A stretch of 64,000 bases of DNA from Daedaleopsis sinensis (taxonomy: Eukaryota; Basidiomycota; Agaricomycetes; Polyporales; Polyporaceae), in the NCBI GenBank assembly GCA_033807695.1, contig CM066309.1, positions 620,001-684,000 on the forward strand, written 5' to 3'. The position numbers were made by a program, and so were the translations under genes. The notes under the pieces were generated by a model. The model did not search any database. It worked only from the letters and a program-made list of their open reading frames with translations, and was not told where the DNA came from. Of the stretch, positions 23,928 through 35,115 are shown piece by piece (position 1 is the first letter of the stretch; the number at the start of each line of letters is the position of its first letter).

Positions 23928-26900
23928 ATGTGCGCCGCGTTCGACTTCCGCTGGGCCGCGCCCGCCGCACTCGACGACCCACTGCTCCTCCCGCTCCTCA
24001 AAATCCTCGCGCTCCTCGCGACCGCCGCCGCCGTCCACCGCTCGCTCTCGCCCCCGAACCCGCCGCCCCCGCCGAAAAGCGTGACGCGCATAGACAACCG
24101 CTCGCTGTTCGAGCGCGCCATCCGCCATGTCACATTCTGCAGCAAGGTCAGTCCCCTTCTCCCGTCGTCCCCCTCTCGAGTCTCTCTCGCGTCCCACGCT
24201 CCCCGCACTTCCCTTCTCTTCTCCCACCTCGCGTCCCCAGCCCGGGCTTCTCGCGTCCGCCCAACCATCGCGCATATACACATTCTGCTAGTCTCGAGCC
24301 AGCCGTTGGAAGACCATTCTCTGCTTGGGCGAGGAGCGAGAATCCCAAGCAGATAATCGTCTTCCACGTTCCCTCTATGCCTTTCGTATACGCGTTGGTC
24401 GAACCCACGCGTCTAGATGTATCTCACCAGACGTATCACGACGGGCAAACGCGCTTTTCCTTTCCTCTACGTGAGGAAATTAGCGGGACTGCTGGCGGGT
24501 ATATATCGTTGCTGAGTTTTCGGGCCTCAACCTCTTCTCCCGTGCGCGACGTGCCCCCTCTCTCGTGTCCCGCGCTCCCCACGCTCCCCGCACTTCCCTC
24601 CCTTCTCTTCTCCCACCTCGCGTCCCCAGCCCGGGCTTCTCGCGTCCGCCCTATCCTCGCGCGCGTCTCCCGTGGTCATGTAGACGATTCGAATTGGCGA
24701 TTTTGGCTCGGACTGGAGATGGGTCGTCCCCATAATCGCCTTGGGATCTGTTCGGGGTATCGGCGTTCAACGCGATTTGAGCAAACATCGCGATTCTCGC
24801 GAAAGCTCCTCGAGAAGAGCATTCGTAGCGCAGAGTCGCGGATTCTGATCCCCGCAACGCCGACGACGCTAGACAACGTCAGTGCATCGCGCGTCGACGA
24901 AACTCCCCGCGACGTCCCGTGTCTCGATGTTGGGATAGGCCAAAGCGCGCGCGTGTGCACACACACACCCATCATTCTGGTTCTGCACAGTGTTCCCGAG
25001 TTGCGCCTCTCGGACTCATAGGCCGCAGCAAGCAGCAGCAGACAGACGTCTGCGCGACAAGTACCCCCACCTGTCTATGCGAGAGTCGCCAGACGTCGGA
25101 GAACGATTCACTGCTTGGGCTTTTCGCGTCCCGCCCAAGCAGATAATCGTCCTGTAACCAGCAAGTGGAACCGCTAGAATCTTCAGGTCCAGGGGATCGC
25201 GTGAGGCCGCGCGTCGGTCGAACCCACCCGTCTAGATGAATTTCACCAGACGGAGATCTCCCCAGCCCGGGCTTCCCGCGTCCCCCCAACCCTCGTGCGC
25301 GCATAGGCCGTTTTTGGGCGATTCTGGCTCGCACTGGAGAGGTGTCGTCTCCCAAATCGCCCTCGGCTTTTGCAGCGCACAATCGCGTTCGCAAAGCTGA
25401 CGACGCTGGACAATGCTAGTGCATCGCGCGTCCACGAAATTCCACACTACGTCCGGTGTCTGGATGTTGGGGCAGGTCAACGCGCGCGCGTCTCCCGTGT
25501 GCGCATACACTGGCATATGTCCTGCTCGTCTCGGACCAGCTGGCATTAGAAGATTATTCTCTGCTTGGGCCGGGAGCGCCAACTTCAAGCAGAGAATCGT
25601 CCTCCAACGCCTGGTGACTTCCGTATACTAGACGGGCGATATCTACTATCTCTTGCGCGGACATCCCGATCGCTGCAGCCGACTCCGAGCGCCGCGAGGC
25701 CGCAAGTGAACCCCCTGGAGTCTCGCACACAAAATCACTTACTACCACCAGTGGTGGTAGTAAGTAACCTTGTTCACTCAGGCCCTTCCGACGCGCATAT
25801 ATATGCTGTCACCAGGGGCAGCGACTCAAGTAACGAAATGCGTGAACATTCGGAAGTTCTCCTGTTGTGTTGCACCACGACACACGAGAGACACATGCGC
25901 GCGTTTTGGCCGTGATATGAGCGCGGTGTAACTGCTCGTTACATCGCTCAATGCTCCCGGTGCGTCGAACCGGCGCGTCGGTCAAATATAACTATAACGT
26001 ACGCGCTCTGGGGATACCCCCCAGGAATGTCTCTCGCGTCCGCAGAACCCGCGTGCGTCGCCCGTGTGCGCGTACACTTACGCGGATCTCGAGCCATCTG
26101 GCATTAGAAGACTATTCTCTGCTTGGGCGGGGAGCGGAAAGCCCAAGCAGAGAATCGTCTTCCAACATCCGGTGACTTTGGCATGTGGGGGTATCTCTCG
26201 CGCAGACGTCTCACCGCCGCTGCTAGCTGCGGCGTATGAGTCCGAGAGGCGCAACTCGGAGGAGTGCAGAATAACCTGCAAGTGAACCCGCTGCTCCAAG
26301 TGTCTTGACGTCTCTGGATTCTGCTTGTATCCTGCCCGCAGAGCAAAGGCTGCCACGTTGTACATTAGGGTTGGGCCCTTGCGTCGTGGAGCCTACTCTT
26401 CTCCCACATCTCGCCCAGTCCGCAGCCCGGGCTTCTCGCGGCCGTCCAACCCTCGCGCGCGCCTTCCGAACGTGCATACACCTGCGACTGACCCCGAGCG
26501 AAGCCGCGTGCTGATCCGCTCTTCCCCCCCGTGCAGATGATAACGTGTGCCGTCGTACTCGCGGACGCGCTCGTCACCCTAGACCTCGCCCTCCCGAACC
26601 CCTACACGCGCCCGCTCGCGGCGCAGCTGCTCCCCGCCTCTTGCGCCGCCTCCTTCTCGTCCTCTTCCCCAATACCAACAACGCCATCATCATCATCAAC
26701 ACCACCACCACCAACAGCAGCGCCCCTACTCGCAACGACGCTCACGCACCCCACTCCGTTCCTCCTGCTCGGCGCAGCCCTCGCGCTCGCCGGCGCCTTG
26801 CTCCGCATATGGTGCTTCCGCGCCCTCGGCCCGCTCTTCACCTTCGAGCTCACCATCTCCCCCGCGCACACGCTCGTGCGCGCAGGCCCATACGCGCGCG

Positions 26901-27274
26901 TGCGCCACCCGAGCTACACAGGCGTCGCCGCGACGCTCGCCGGGGCGTCGCTCGCCATGCTCGCGCCCGGGGCGTGGTTGGCGGAGGCGTGGCTCGCCCC
27001 TGGGCTGCGGTGCGCGCGCGCGGCCGTGCTCTCCCTCTCCTCGCCCCACTCCTCAACAGAACGAGCCGTGGAATGCGCGTGCGCGGGAAACGCGCGCGGG
27101 GCGCTGCTCGCGTGGGTGCTCGCGGCGTTCTGGGGCGCGAAGGTCGTGTATGCGCTGAGGAGCACGCTCGCGCGCGTTGGGGCGGAGGACGCGGCGCTGC
27201 GGCGCGTGTTCGGCGCGGAGTGGGAGGACTGGGCTTCGCGCGTGCGCTGGCGGCTCGTTCCGGGGGTGTATTAG
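23928..27274 (+). CDS. Isoprenylcysteine carboxyl methyltransferase (ICMT) family protein, two exons, 318 aa
   Basis: Exon 1 (23928-24146) starts MCAAFDFRW, has a hydrophobic helix LLLPLLKILALLATAA, and ends SLFERAIRHVTFCSK. Exon 2 (26537-27274) starts MITCAVVLADALVTL and continues in phase. Hallmarks of the Ste14/ICMT family are a helix-rich body, the cofactor-site motif GPYARVRHPSYTG, and the C-terminal RVGAEDAALRRVFGAEWEDW. The family transfers methyl from S-adenosylmethionine to prenylated C-terminal cysteines (such as mating pheromones and Ras) in the ER membrane. A Ser/Pro/Thr low-complexity insert lies between the first helices of exon 2. The 2390-bp intron is extraordinary for a fungus. 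The exon junction is supported by the paralogue at 58.7-59.3 kb, where the same exons are split by a 143-bp intron. Confidence 0.82.
24147..26536 (+). repeat. Expanded 2.4-kb intron with four copies of a hairpin repeat
   Basis: Four related hairpins of about 56-60 nt lie at 24307-24366, 25098-25153, 25547-25606 and 26105-26164. Each has arms reading roughly gaagac-att-tctgcttggg and its reverse complement around a loop of about 15 nt. Flanking sequence is also shared between units ('cagcccgggcttctcgcg', 'gtgtgcgc-tacac', 'ggtgact'), so the intron grew by duplication of a unit of roughly 450-800 bp. The 3' end of the intron resembles the ends of the short introns in the two ICMT pseudogenes. 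Confidence 0.75.
25737..25765. repeat. Perfect 29-nt palindrome in the ICMT intron
   Basis: Two 14-base arms (acttactaccacca and its exact complement) around a single G. It is separate from the four longer hairpins. Confidence 0.75.
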
Positions 27275-30200
27275 CTTCGCGGGGCTGGGATGAGTGGAGG
27301 GTGGGGGAGGCGAGGAGAGGAGAGGAGAGGAGAGGAGAGGAGGGGATGGGATATGGGGTGGAGGGGTGGAGAAGAGAGGCAGGGAAGGGAGGGAGGGGTG
27401 TACACGTACGTCGAACGCGCACGATTCATGACATTGACACTAGACGGTGCACAGCGGACACCATGCATGCAATTCCCGGGCACCCATTTCCGCGATACTC
27501 GAAGCTTGAAGTATCGTACGTGTAGGATACACTCAGCACTGAGTACTGAGTACTGAGTACCGAATACGAACCGGCGGCTCCAGGGTACAGCTCGACTGCC
27601 GCGCGCGCACGACTAGGAGCACCGGGCTCAGGCTGCCATTCTGCATTCTGCGTACCCCGTCGGTGGACGTCGTACCGCGGACGTTGCGCGGCGGATGCGC
27701 GGCGCGTCGTGCGCCTGCCGTGCTAGTGCTGGTTCGTTCCTCTCGTGTACGCGCGCGGGCACGGTAGGCGTTGAGATTTGTAATTTGTGATTTGCGGTTG
27801 CGATTTGCGGTTTGAGGAGGACACGAGGACGCCCATTGGATGAGAGGACGCCCAGTGGAGGATCGATGAGAGCCAGTCCCGAGTCAAGTCCTCGCAGTGA
27901 AGGAAGGGGCCATCGGATTGGATGCGGGTGATGCTGCATGTTCGGTGTCGAGCCTGCTCGGCGCGACGAGGGCAACGAGGACTGCGGCCCGTCACGGTTA
28001 GTGCGGCGCGTGAAGCCGAGGCTTGGCAGACTACGCACCATGTTCACCGTGGTTGGTAGTTCGTAGCGCTGTTCGGCATGCGAGCTTGAGCCACATCCGC
28101 GGAGCGCCGCGCGGGCATGTAAGTAGAGACTGGTGTACGTTGACGCAGTAGTATACGTACGTACGTGCGTACTACTATCTCACCCAGCATCAGACTCAAC
28201 CTCAGACTCAACCTCTGACTTAAGCTCAGACTCACGCTCTCAGCGTTTGGCTCAGAAGTTAGGCATTACCTCACACCTAACAGCCTCAGAGACAACGTAC
28301 ATACGCCCGCGCCTGCGCTTGGGGCGGGCGAGTACTGAATGCCGGGCCGCCTGTGTGAGAGCGTGAGTGAGTGGGGTACGTGAACATCTGAGTTGAAGCT
28401 ACGCTGACAGGAACACGCACCGTACGACTTGCCGCGCACACGCGCACGCACACTCGAGCGCGGACACGGAGTGGAGACGGCGAGAGCAGATCTCGGACGC
28501 GTGACGAGGCGGTTATTCGCAGACTGCGGCCTCCGCACCACTGGCACACCGTTCGACACACGAGGAGACCCCAGTACTTGGGCACCAGACGAGTGGGCGC
28601 CAGTACTATGGGCGCGACGGCGCGCCGCAGCCTGATTTGGAGAGCGGGCCAGGGGCCTCCGGGCTCGATGCGGCTTTAGGCGTGCCGCGGCCGATATATG
28701 CCACCGTCGCCGTCGCTGGGCCGACGCGGACCTTGCGCCGGATCTCGTGGGCGAGATAGAGATACTTAGGGTTACCGTTCTGCCATCCCAGAGCCAGAGC
28801 AAGCTTTGTCGGCCAGAGATCCGGCCTCAAGATACGATGTTGAGGATCCAAGGTTCGAGATTTATCCCCTGGGACTCTGCACGAGACCGAGATCCCCGGC
28901 CGCGGCGGGATCTGGAGGGACACACTGTATCGTGGAGGAGCACAGCATAGCACCTCCGAGTGCCGTCGCCGAGTAACGAGTACGGCTGGCAGTTGCGGAC
29001 AGGGCAGGGTGCGGACGTTGCGTGTACTTGCACCTGGGTTATCGGAGGTGTGCCGATTTGGTGTGCGAGCCGGCCGGTGCGAGCACGAGCCAGCCAAAGC
29101 ATACGTATAGCTCTGGATTGGTTCGCCTCTGGGCATACAATGGCAGCCTAATCAGAGTCAGGGGAAGTTGCAGGATTCGATGGAAGAGACGCACCCAGTG
29201 AGGAGTTCAACGTTGAAGTTTCAGGAAAGTGCCTGCCTGCGGGTCGACGGTCGACGGCCGTACATCGGCTGAGGATAGCTACATATGTGGTGAATATCAG
29301 CAAATGCGCGGATATTGCACTCGGCTATTGAAGCGGACGCACGCGGGCAGGGAATCGCGACACCGAGGACTTGAGGTTCGATATACGTGCATCTGTATCC
29401 GTATTCGCCATTAGTTCCTCCGAGCACGCTGCACTGCGCTGTGGCAGATCAGGGACCACGGATGCTACGCCTTCGTTGACGTCAGACTTGTGTTCGTGCG
29501 AAGGCCAGCCAGGTGGCAGAGGTCGAGTGTGGCTGGCGGCGGGCGAGCGATGGCGTCCGGCGCACTGAGACCGGTGATGCACGACGGGCGAGCAGAAGTG
29601 GCGATAGGCAACGATTCGGACGGGCGGGGAAGTACGAACCGCTGTGGCCCGGGCGACGGCCGTCGCCGGACGTGCTGGTGACGGGTGCGGGTCTGCGAGT
29701 GGGTTGCGGGGTCGTGCATCGGACGAGAGCGTGTGGTGTGCGTGCATGCGCCCGAGGACTGCACGGGATCCGCACGCGCCGCCACGCACGATATGCACAT
29801 GCATCTCGGGGGCTTGGACTCGGACGAATCTGTGCGGCGGGCGGACGTCAGCGATGCACGCAATATAGGACGTCAGAGATGCACGACTCGCCTCGTGTGC
29901 CCTAGTAGCCTACTTTGGCTCCCTGGGCATTGCGCCCCCCTCAATCGGATACCGAGGGCCCGAAGCCTCGCATTGTCCGGTGTGAGTGAGAGTGCGAGTG
30001 CGAGGGACTCGGAGCCTGGAGCCAGCGGCGGCACGCTCTTTGCACCTCCATAAGGACAGACACGTGAGAGAGTTTCATGTGTGAGGCGTATAGACGGCTC
30101 GATGCCCAGCAATCACATGCAAGCACTCGTCCTATGAAGCTGTCAGAGAATGGATGAGTAGTTCGGCTCGGTCTTTGATGAACGGATGACCCACCTAAAT

Positions 30201-30649
30201 ACCACAGAAGCGTTGAAGTCGCCAGGAGCACGAGTGTGAACCATAAGAATCGATCTACGCCGATGAGTTTGGCGGCTGCAGCCTGCTGCCAGTGCCAGGG
30301 GTGGATGAAGTATCGTTATCAACCACTATAACGCAGCCCTGCCGCAGACAAGACCCTGAGACTCGCGCCTCGTTCACTCCCTATGTTGGGGTAGTATGCT
30401 AGTCTGTTGGACTTTGTCAGATCAGTGATCAGTCATTGACGACTTGAACCCACGGATTCAGGCGCAGATTAGAGCCTCTTCGAGGTAAGATGAGTGCAGT
30501 TGCCCGTCAGTACGCGAGAGAAAATGAGAGGATCGAGCAATTATGGCAGCTTTTATCTTCCCGGGCGTGTTGACTCGTACAAACTAGTACTGTTGGCAAG
30601 TTTCACGGTTCTGCTAGAGTGAGCTGAGACAGGTGGATGGGTTGACAGA
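26880..30649. repeat. Segmental duplication C, copy 1
   Basis: From the ICMT 3' half onward this segment is repeated at about 38745-41888. Within it 28550-30649 matches 39795-41888 closely, while 27500-28550 is mostly missing from copy 2. Homology ends sharply at 30649 in the words ggttgacaga. No gene was recognised downstream of ICMT. A minus-strand frame around 28690-28780 (HEIRRKVRVGPATATVAYIG) is kept in translation in copy 2, but has no defined gene structure. GA-rich microsatellite lies at about 27297-27350. Confidence 0.75.
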
Positions 30650-32600
30650 CGATGTAAAAGGACGTCTTGAACGGAGGGAGGCCGGGGTGGGATCCGAGTG
30701 TCAGGTGATGACGTAGCTCCTAGAGCGCTAACACGACCCGTGGGAAAGTGAGTTTTCTTCCAGGAGCGCTCGAGGAGCAGGCTGCAAGCTTGAGACCAAA
30801 CTTTCACCTTCAGTCAAAGACCGTGACAGCTCCTGCGCATCGTCAAGATGTGCCCTGCGATAATAAGGTGAATGCCTCGGTCAGGAAGTAGTCGACTAAC
30901 TCCTCCTCGATACAGGATCTTCTGCTCAGGCACAGGCCGACTGAGACTGAGTACTACCATGCCAGCAAGGATTACTATTCAGATCTAGAAGAACTCCGTC
31001 GCAGCTCTCCGTATAACAAGCTATGTCACCCGATCGCAGACTGCATCCTCGCACATGCGTAGGTGGACGATATTGAAGACTTTTTGTAGAAAGGGGACTA
31101 TCTGAGTCTTCCGAGACGAGTCGGCTCGCTGGAGCCTCAAGACCTCACGGATCGCGAAAGCGAACGCTTATGCCTGTTGGCTCGACTTGATGGTGTGTCT
31201 CCATTGTTTTCTCTCTCTTGGTATGAGATACCTGATGTCCTCCGCGCAGATGCGAGTGATCTGCAGCGCACAAGAGCAGATGATGCGCAACATGTTGACA
31301 CTCGGCGCACCGAACACGGGATGTCAGTAGTAGATCGTCGATATCGCACACGGCGATGGCTCGCTATCCCCCGACTTGACGGCGATGTCGGTACACATCC
31401 CCGCGTAACCTCTCGCATATTCTGATACTACCGCTGCCGCCGCCGGCGCTAGGGCTCGCCACGCAGGCTCGTTCGTATGTAGGTGTGTTGGACCCACAAC
31501 GAACCGGCAACCGTCTGCTGACCTTTCCCCCCCTCCACCTCTTTCGGCGCATATCATGATGCGGACGGTCGCGGCCGCTCGGGGTTCGTCTGCAGCCAGC
31601 CGGATAGTATGTGGATGGACAGCGGCGGCACATTCGGCACGCAGGCCTCCCTCCCGTCCGCCGACACCTTCCATAAGCCGACACAGAGGACGCGCCGCCC
31701 GCTGCTTCCCTAGTGGCACAGCAGCTCCGCCCCAGATCTGCACCGCACCTCCGAAGCTTGCCCAAGCACCCGCCCGCCGCCTCCGGCTAGATTGTGCGCA
31801 TCCTCTCCCCGGGCACGAGAAGGACCGCGTCCTTGCTCCTGTCGTCGCCACCCGGTACCCTCGCCGCCGCGGTGCTACTCCCGCAGTCGCCGTCTTCGGG
31901 CTCCCCAACACTCACACCTGCACCGGACGTCCGCGTCCGCGACTGCGTCCTCGCGCCCGATGAGCTCACGGAGCATCAGCGCAGGGCGCAGGCGGGGGTC
32001 CGGGGCCTCCCGACGGCGCTCGAGTCCGGGCTGCCCTGCGATGCCGAGCTGGACGTCGATAAGAAGAAGGCAAGCCAGGTATTCAAGTCCGGCGGGCAGT
32101 GCGTCGCGAACAAGTTTACTTTGGCTAGGTTAGCTGTACACGACCGCACTGGATCCCTCCTTCGTTTTACTTGGACGGTCGTCGACGCACCCTTCACTGT
32201 CAACAGCTACTTGCGTTCGCGCTGTAATACCACGACTCTCCGGGGCTCATCTCTGTCTATGTCTGGGTCTCGTTCTCGCTCAGGAGCTGGGTTGAATTTC
32301 GCAATCTGTCTGTGGACTTCCCTACGTCCGCGGGTTCGGCTGGACGCCGGAGACATGACACCCACTCATGAGGATGATGATTGCGATCTAGTGAGAGGCG
32401 ATGGACCATGGTGCAAGACTCGGAGTCCTCTCCCGGTTCTTGAGTATGCGCGTGCAGCAGCAGTAGTAGTCGACAATGCGAACCTCGTTCACAATTGACT
32501 CCCTTCAAGATGTCACGGCGATGGCATCCAGCTCGTCGTCAGTTGCGGCCATCTACAATGAGTCTGCCGGGTCGCCCGCTCAGTCGAGTGTCACACGGTG
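30650..32600. other. Degenerate paralogous stretch
   Basis: The segment 31090-31450 resembles 59995-60223 plus 61634-61760, which is the same locus split by an LTR element. The segment 31590-31990 resembles 1990-2400 and 61860-61970, and its frame at 31614 reads MDSGGTFGTQASLPSAD before a stop after about 30 codons. A plus-strand frame 31794-32498 is open for 234 codons but has no recognisable motif. Probably a decayed gene. Confidence 0.4.
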
Positions 32601-32855
32601 ATGGACTCTTGCGGCTCTTGGCTGTTCGAGTACCAATGGTGGTACACGGTACGCCTCGAGCTCGTGCGCGAACGAAGATGCGCCGACTTACTGCGGCAAG
32701 TCGAGGATGATGTCGTATGCGGTAGATTCCCGAATGAGGGCCCAGGCGAGACGAGAGGCAGCTATACACAGGAAGGTCAGACCCTGTGTGTCTTGACTCT
32801 CCTGGTCGACCCGGACACGCAGGTGCTGTCGACGGCGGACGCCCTGCTGAAATAG
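32601..32855 (+). CDS. Hypothetical ORF with a degenerate paralogue, low confidence
   Basis: The frame starts MDSCGSWLFEYQWWYTV, and a related frame at about 62300 starts MDSSVSRLFEYGWWYTA before a stop. The shared LFEY-WWYT and RRCA residues suggest that both derive from a coding exon. The family is unknown. Confidence 0.3.
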   Translation: MDSCGSWLFEYQWWYTVRLELVRERRCADLLRQVEDDVVCGRFPNEGPGETRGSYTQEGQTLCVLTLLVDPDTQVLSTADALLK

Positions 32856-32877
32856 TAGTAGTAGAATAGCGCCTCGT

Positions 32878-33110
32878 ATAAATAGTACGTCTACGACTAC
32901 GTCTAGTAGGGTATGGAGAGGTATGGGAGAGGTATGGAGTCGTGCGCGAGAATCCGAGTCAACGAGAGGAACTTCAAGGAGACCAAGAACACGAAAACAT
33001 GCGAGTTTAAAGCAGCCACCATATCATACAAATACGTCGACGCCACCGTCTAGGAGAGTGTGGAATTGTGCACGAGAATCAGGATGAACTTCAGGAAGGA
33101 AAACAAGAAC
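32878..33110. repeat. Two-unit direct repeat downstream of DUF6533 copy 3
   Basis: Same kind of repeat as 6206-6420, with ataaatagtacgtctacg in unit one and acaaatacgtcgacgcc in unit two. Confidence 0.6.
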
Positions 33111-33277
33111 AAGAAAGGAATGTTCCGAGTCGGAAGCAACCACCGCTGGCCTTTCCCTTCTACCCAGCCCGGCCTGCGTACTCGATACTGTGTCACCAGT
33201 ACCCTGTCCTAGTGTTATGGGCCTTTCTCGTGCATTCCGCATCCTCAGCATCCCTGCCCTGGCCAGCGATCATACCG

Positions 33278-35115
33278 TCACACAGCCTGTGCGAGCGGCT
33301 CGTCACGGAGGACCTCATGGATCTCCGTGTGTGACTCGGGCTGTACCACCAAGTCGTCCAGCGGAATCGCGTCTTCAGCCACTTCACCGGAGTGAGAGCC
33401 CTCACTTTCGTCCGGGATGTCTTCGTCCCATTCGTCGCGTGCGGGAGCGGCGCGGCGGTGAATGGTCGACCCAAGTGAGCCGATGGCTCGGTCCACGAAA
33501 CTGAGCGAGCTTTGCGAGCTCATCTGAGACATCTGCAGCTCCGGGTCGCCTGAGCCGACCCTGACGTTGTGTTCGTTTGCCTCTTGCAGGTCGAGGATGA
33601 AGCGATATACGAGGATGGCTTCGAGGCTATGAGTCAACGAAACCAATGAGCTCAGAACAAGTAGTTGGGATGGCGTGTGATGACCTACGGGTCGATGAAT
33701 CTAGTGAGCTGGCTTGCTCCAAGGCCGCCAGTTTCGATTGAAAATATCTGTGCAATGTGTCAGACATATCGACGTAGATACTCGATCATACTCACTGAGG
33801 TTATCGTGAATATGAGATGTAATGAGTTTAGGACAAATAGTGTGCTATCAAAGTAAGCACCAAGGTCCATCAGACGGACTGTTTGGACGATGTAGTTGTG
33901 ATAAAAGTGAAATATACACAAAATAGATTATCCCTTGGGGAAAATTCTTTAATATGTTACATGTCATACATGAATAGCACACGTACCATTCTCCAACAAT
34001 ATATCTGAGAAGGTGGTGCTGCCACGCTTGACAAGAGGAAGCCTGACTTTCTTCAGGTTTCCGCCTAATTTGCACCAAGTGATGGTCACAAGAAGAATGT
34101 CCGCGATGATTAATGGTACCCTTGAACAGACAGTGACTACCCAGTATCATGTCAGACCTCTGTGTAATGAACACTAGAAAGAGAAACTTACATCTGACCA
34201 GGGAGAATAACAATGAGCATGGGCTGTAGAAGTTGCACAAACTTGAAGTTAGCACTTACATGATGTTATCTTGACTGGTGGTGGAATCATTGATCCCACA
34301 CCCAAATGATGAATTGAATGTAGGTGTCACTCTCTGAAAGAGTACCCAATCGATCTTGTACAATACGAAATTTTCAATATATTAACTGTCAATTATGAGC
34401 AAGCTGCACATACCCAGTTTACACACAACGGTGCCAGTGAAAGGAGAGCGACCAACCCGGCGACCAGCCAAGTCCTAGACAAAGCATACGCTCTTGCTCC
34501 TGAGAACGCTGTCAGCAGAAGCACAGACCCCGTCAGTGACTGTAAATGAGGTCAATGCTGCTGTCAGAAGATTCACCGGCAAAGGGGAGATACAAGAAGA
34601 ATTCAGAGGCTGCGCTCATCCATAGAACGATCCGGCACCTTAACATGGTGTTTAGTCGGGCAAATATTGATTGTGTGAGATTTGAAGGCTTACCCCTACA
34701 ACAGGGACTTATTAGCCCATTGAGAATAAGATCGTGGTAGCAAGAGTACCTCGTTTGAGTGTAACACAGTGATCAGAATGGTCAAAAGCCCCTGCAGCAG
34801 ATAGATATACCTGATGGATAGGAATAGCGCAGATGCAATCGAGAACTTGCGCATCCAGAAGTATCTGACTTCGCGGTCGAGCGTGGTTGCAAAATCGTAT
34901 GCAAAGAGTGCTGAAGGAAAGGGTCAGAGATAGTGTGTTACATATGAGATGGCATGCCTGCAGATACCTGTCGCGGCGAAATGAACGAGTTCGTCTGTTT
35001 GGCTACAGGGGAAGGTTGAACTTTGAGCCCACATCAAGAGTTCTGCTTATATCCCACAGCGGACTTACAAGGTAGTGAAGATGTCAATAATCTCAGCAGT
35101 CTCATCCGACGACAT
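33278..35115 (-). pseudogene. DUF6533-type membrane protein, copy 3, with an in-frame stop
   Basis: The exon layout matches the complete copy: MSSDETAEIIDIFT start at 35113-35115, TTLDREVRYFW hallmark, the GG micro-exon, AYALSRTWLVAGLVALLSL, and the C-terminal YRFILDLQEAN followed by the acidic tail ending PLAQAV. In exon 8, however, the expected ACA TGC becomes ACA TGA (stop at 34147-34149), before three of the membrane helices. The rest is still open, so the loss is recent, or the site is bypassed by a different splice acceptor. Confidence 0.7.

Noticed and set aside
23597..25021. A 474-codon plus-strand frame over the ICMT 5' region
   Set aside because: It overlaps ICMT exon 1 in another frame and runs into the intron. 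GC-rich, stop-poor sequence explains it, and the ICMT frame has family motifs.
26545..27525. A 326-codon frame overlapping ICMT exon 2
   Set aside because: It is an Arg/Ala-rich shadow of the real exon with no motif.
30436..30500. tRNA-like sequence on the minus strand (a GTGGGTTCAAGTC box, also at 41695)
   Set aside because: The T-arm stem does not pair and no acceptor stem or A-box in proper spacing could be found.
31137..31425. Paired ORFs on both strands with a paralogue at 60 kb
   Set aside because: The paralogue has lost the frame and no splice model or motif supports either strand; kept only as a decayed segment.
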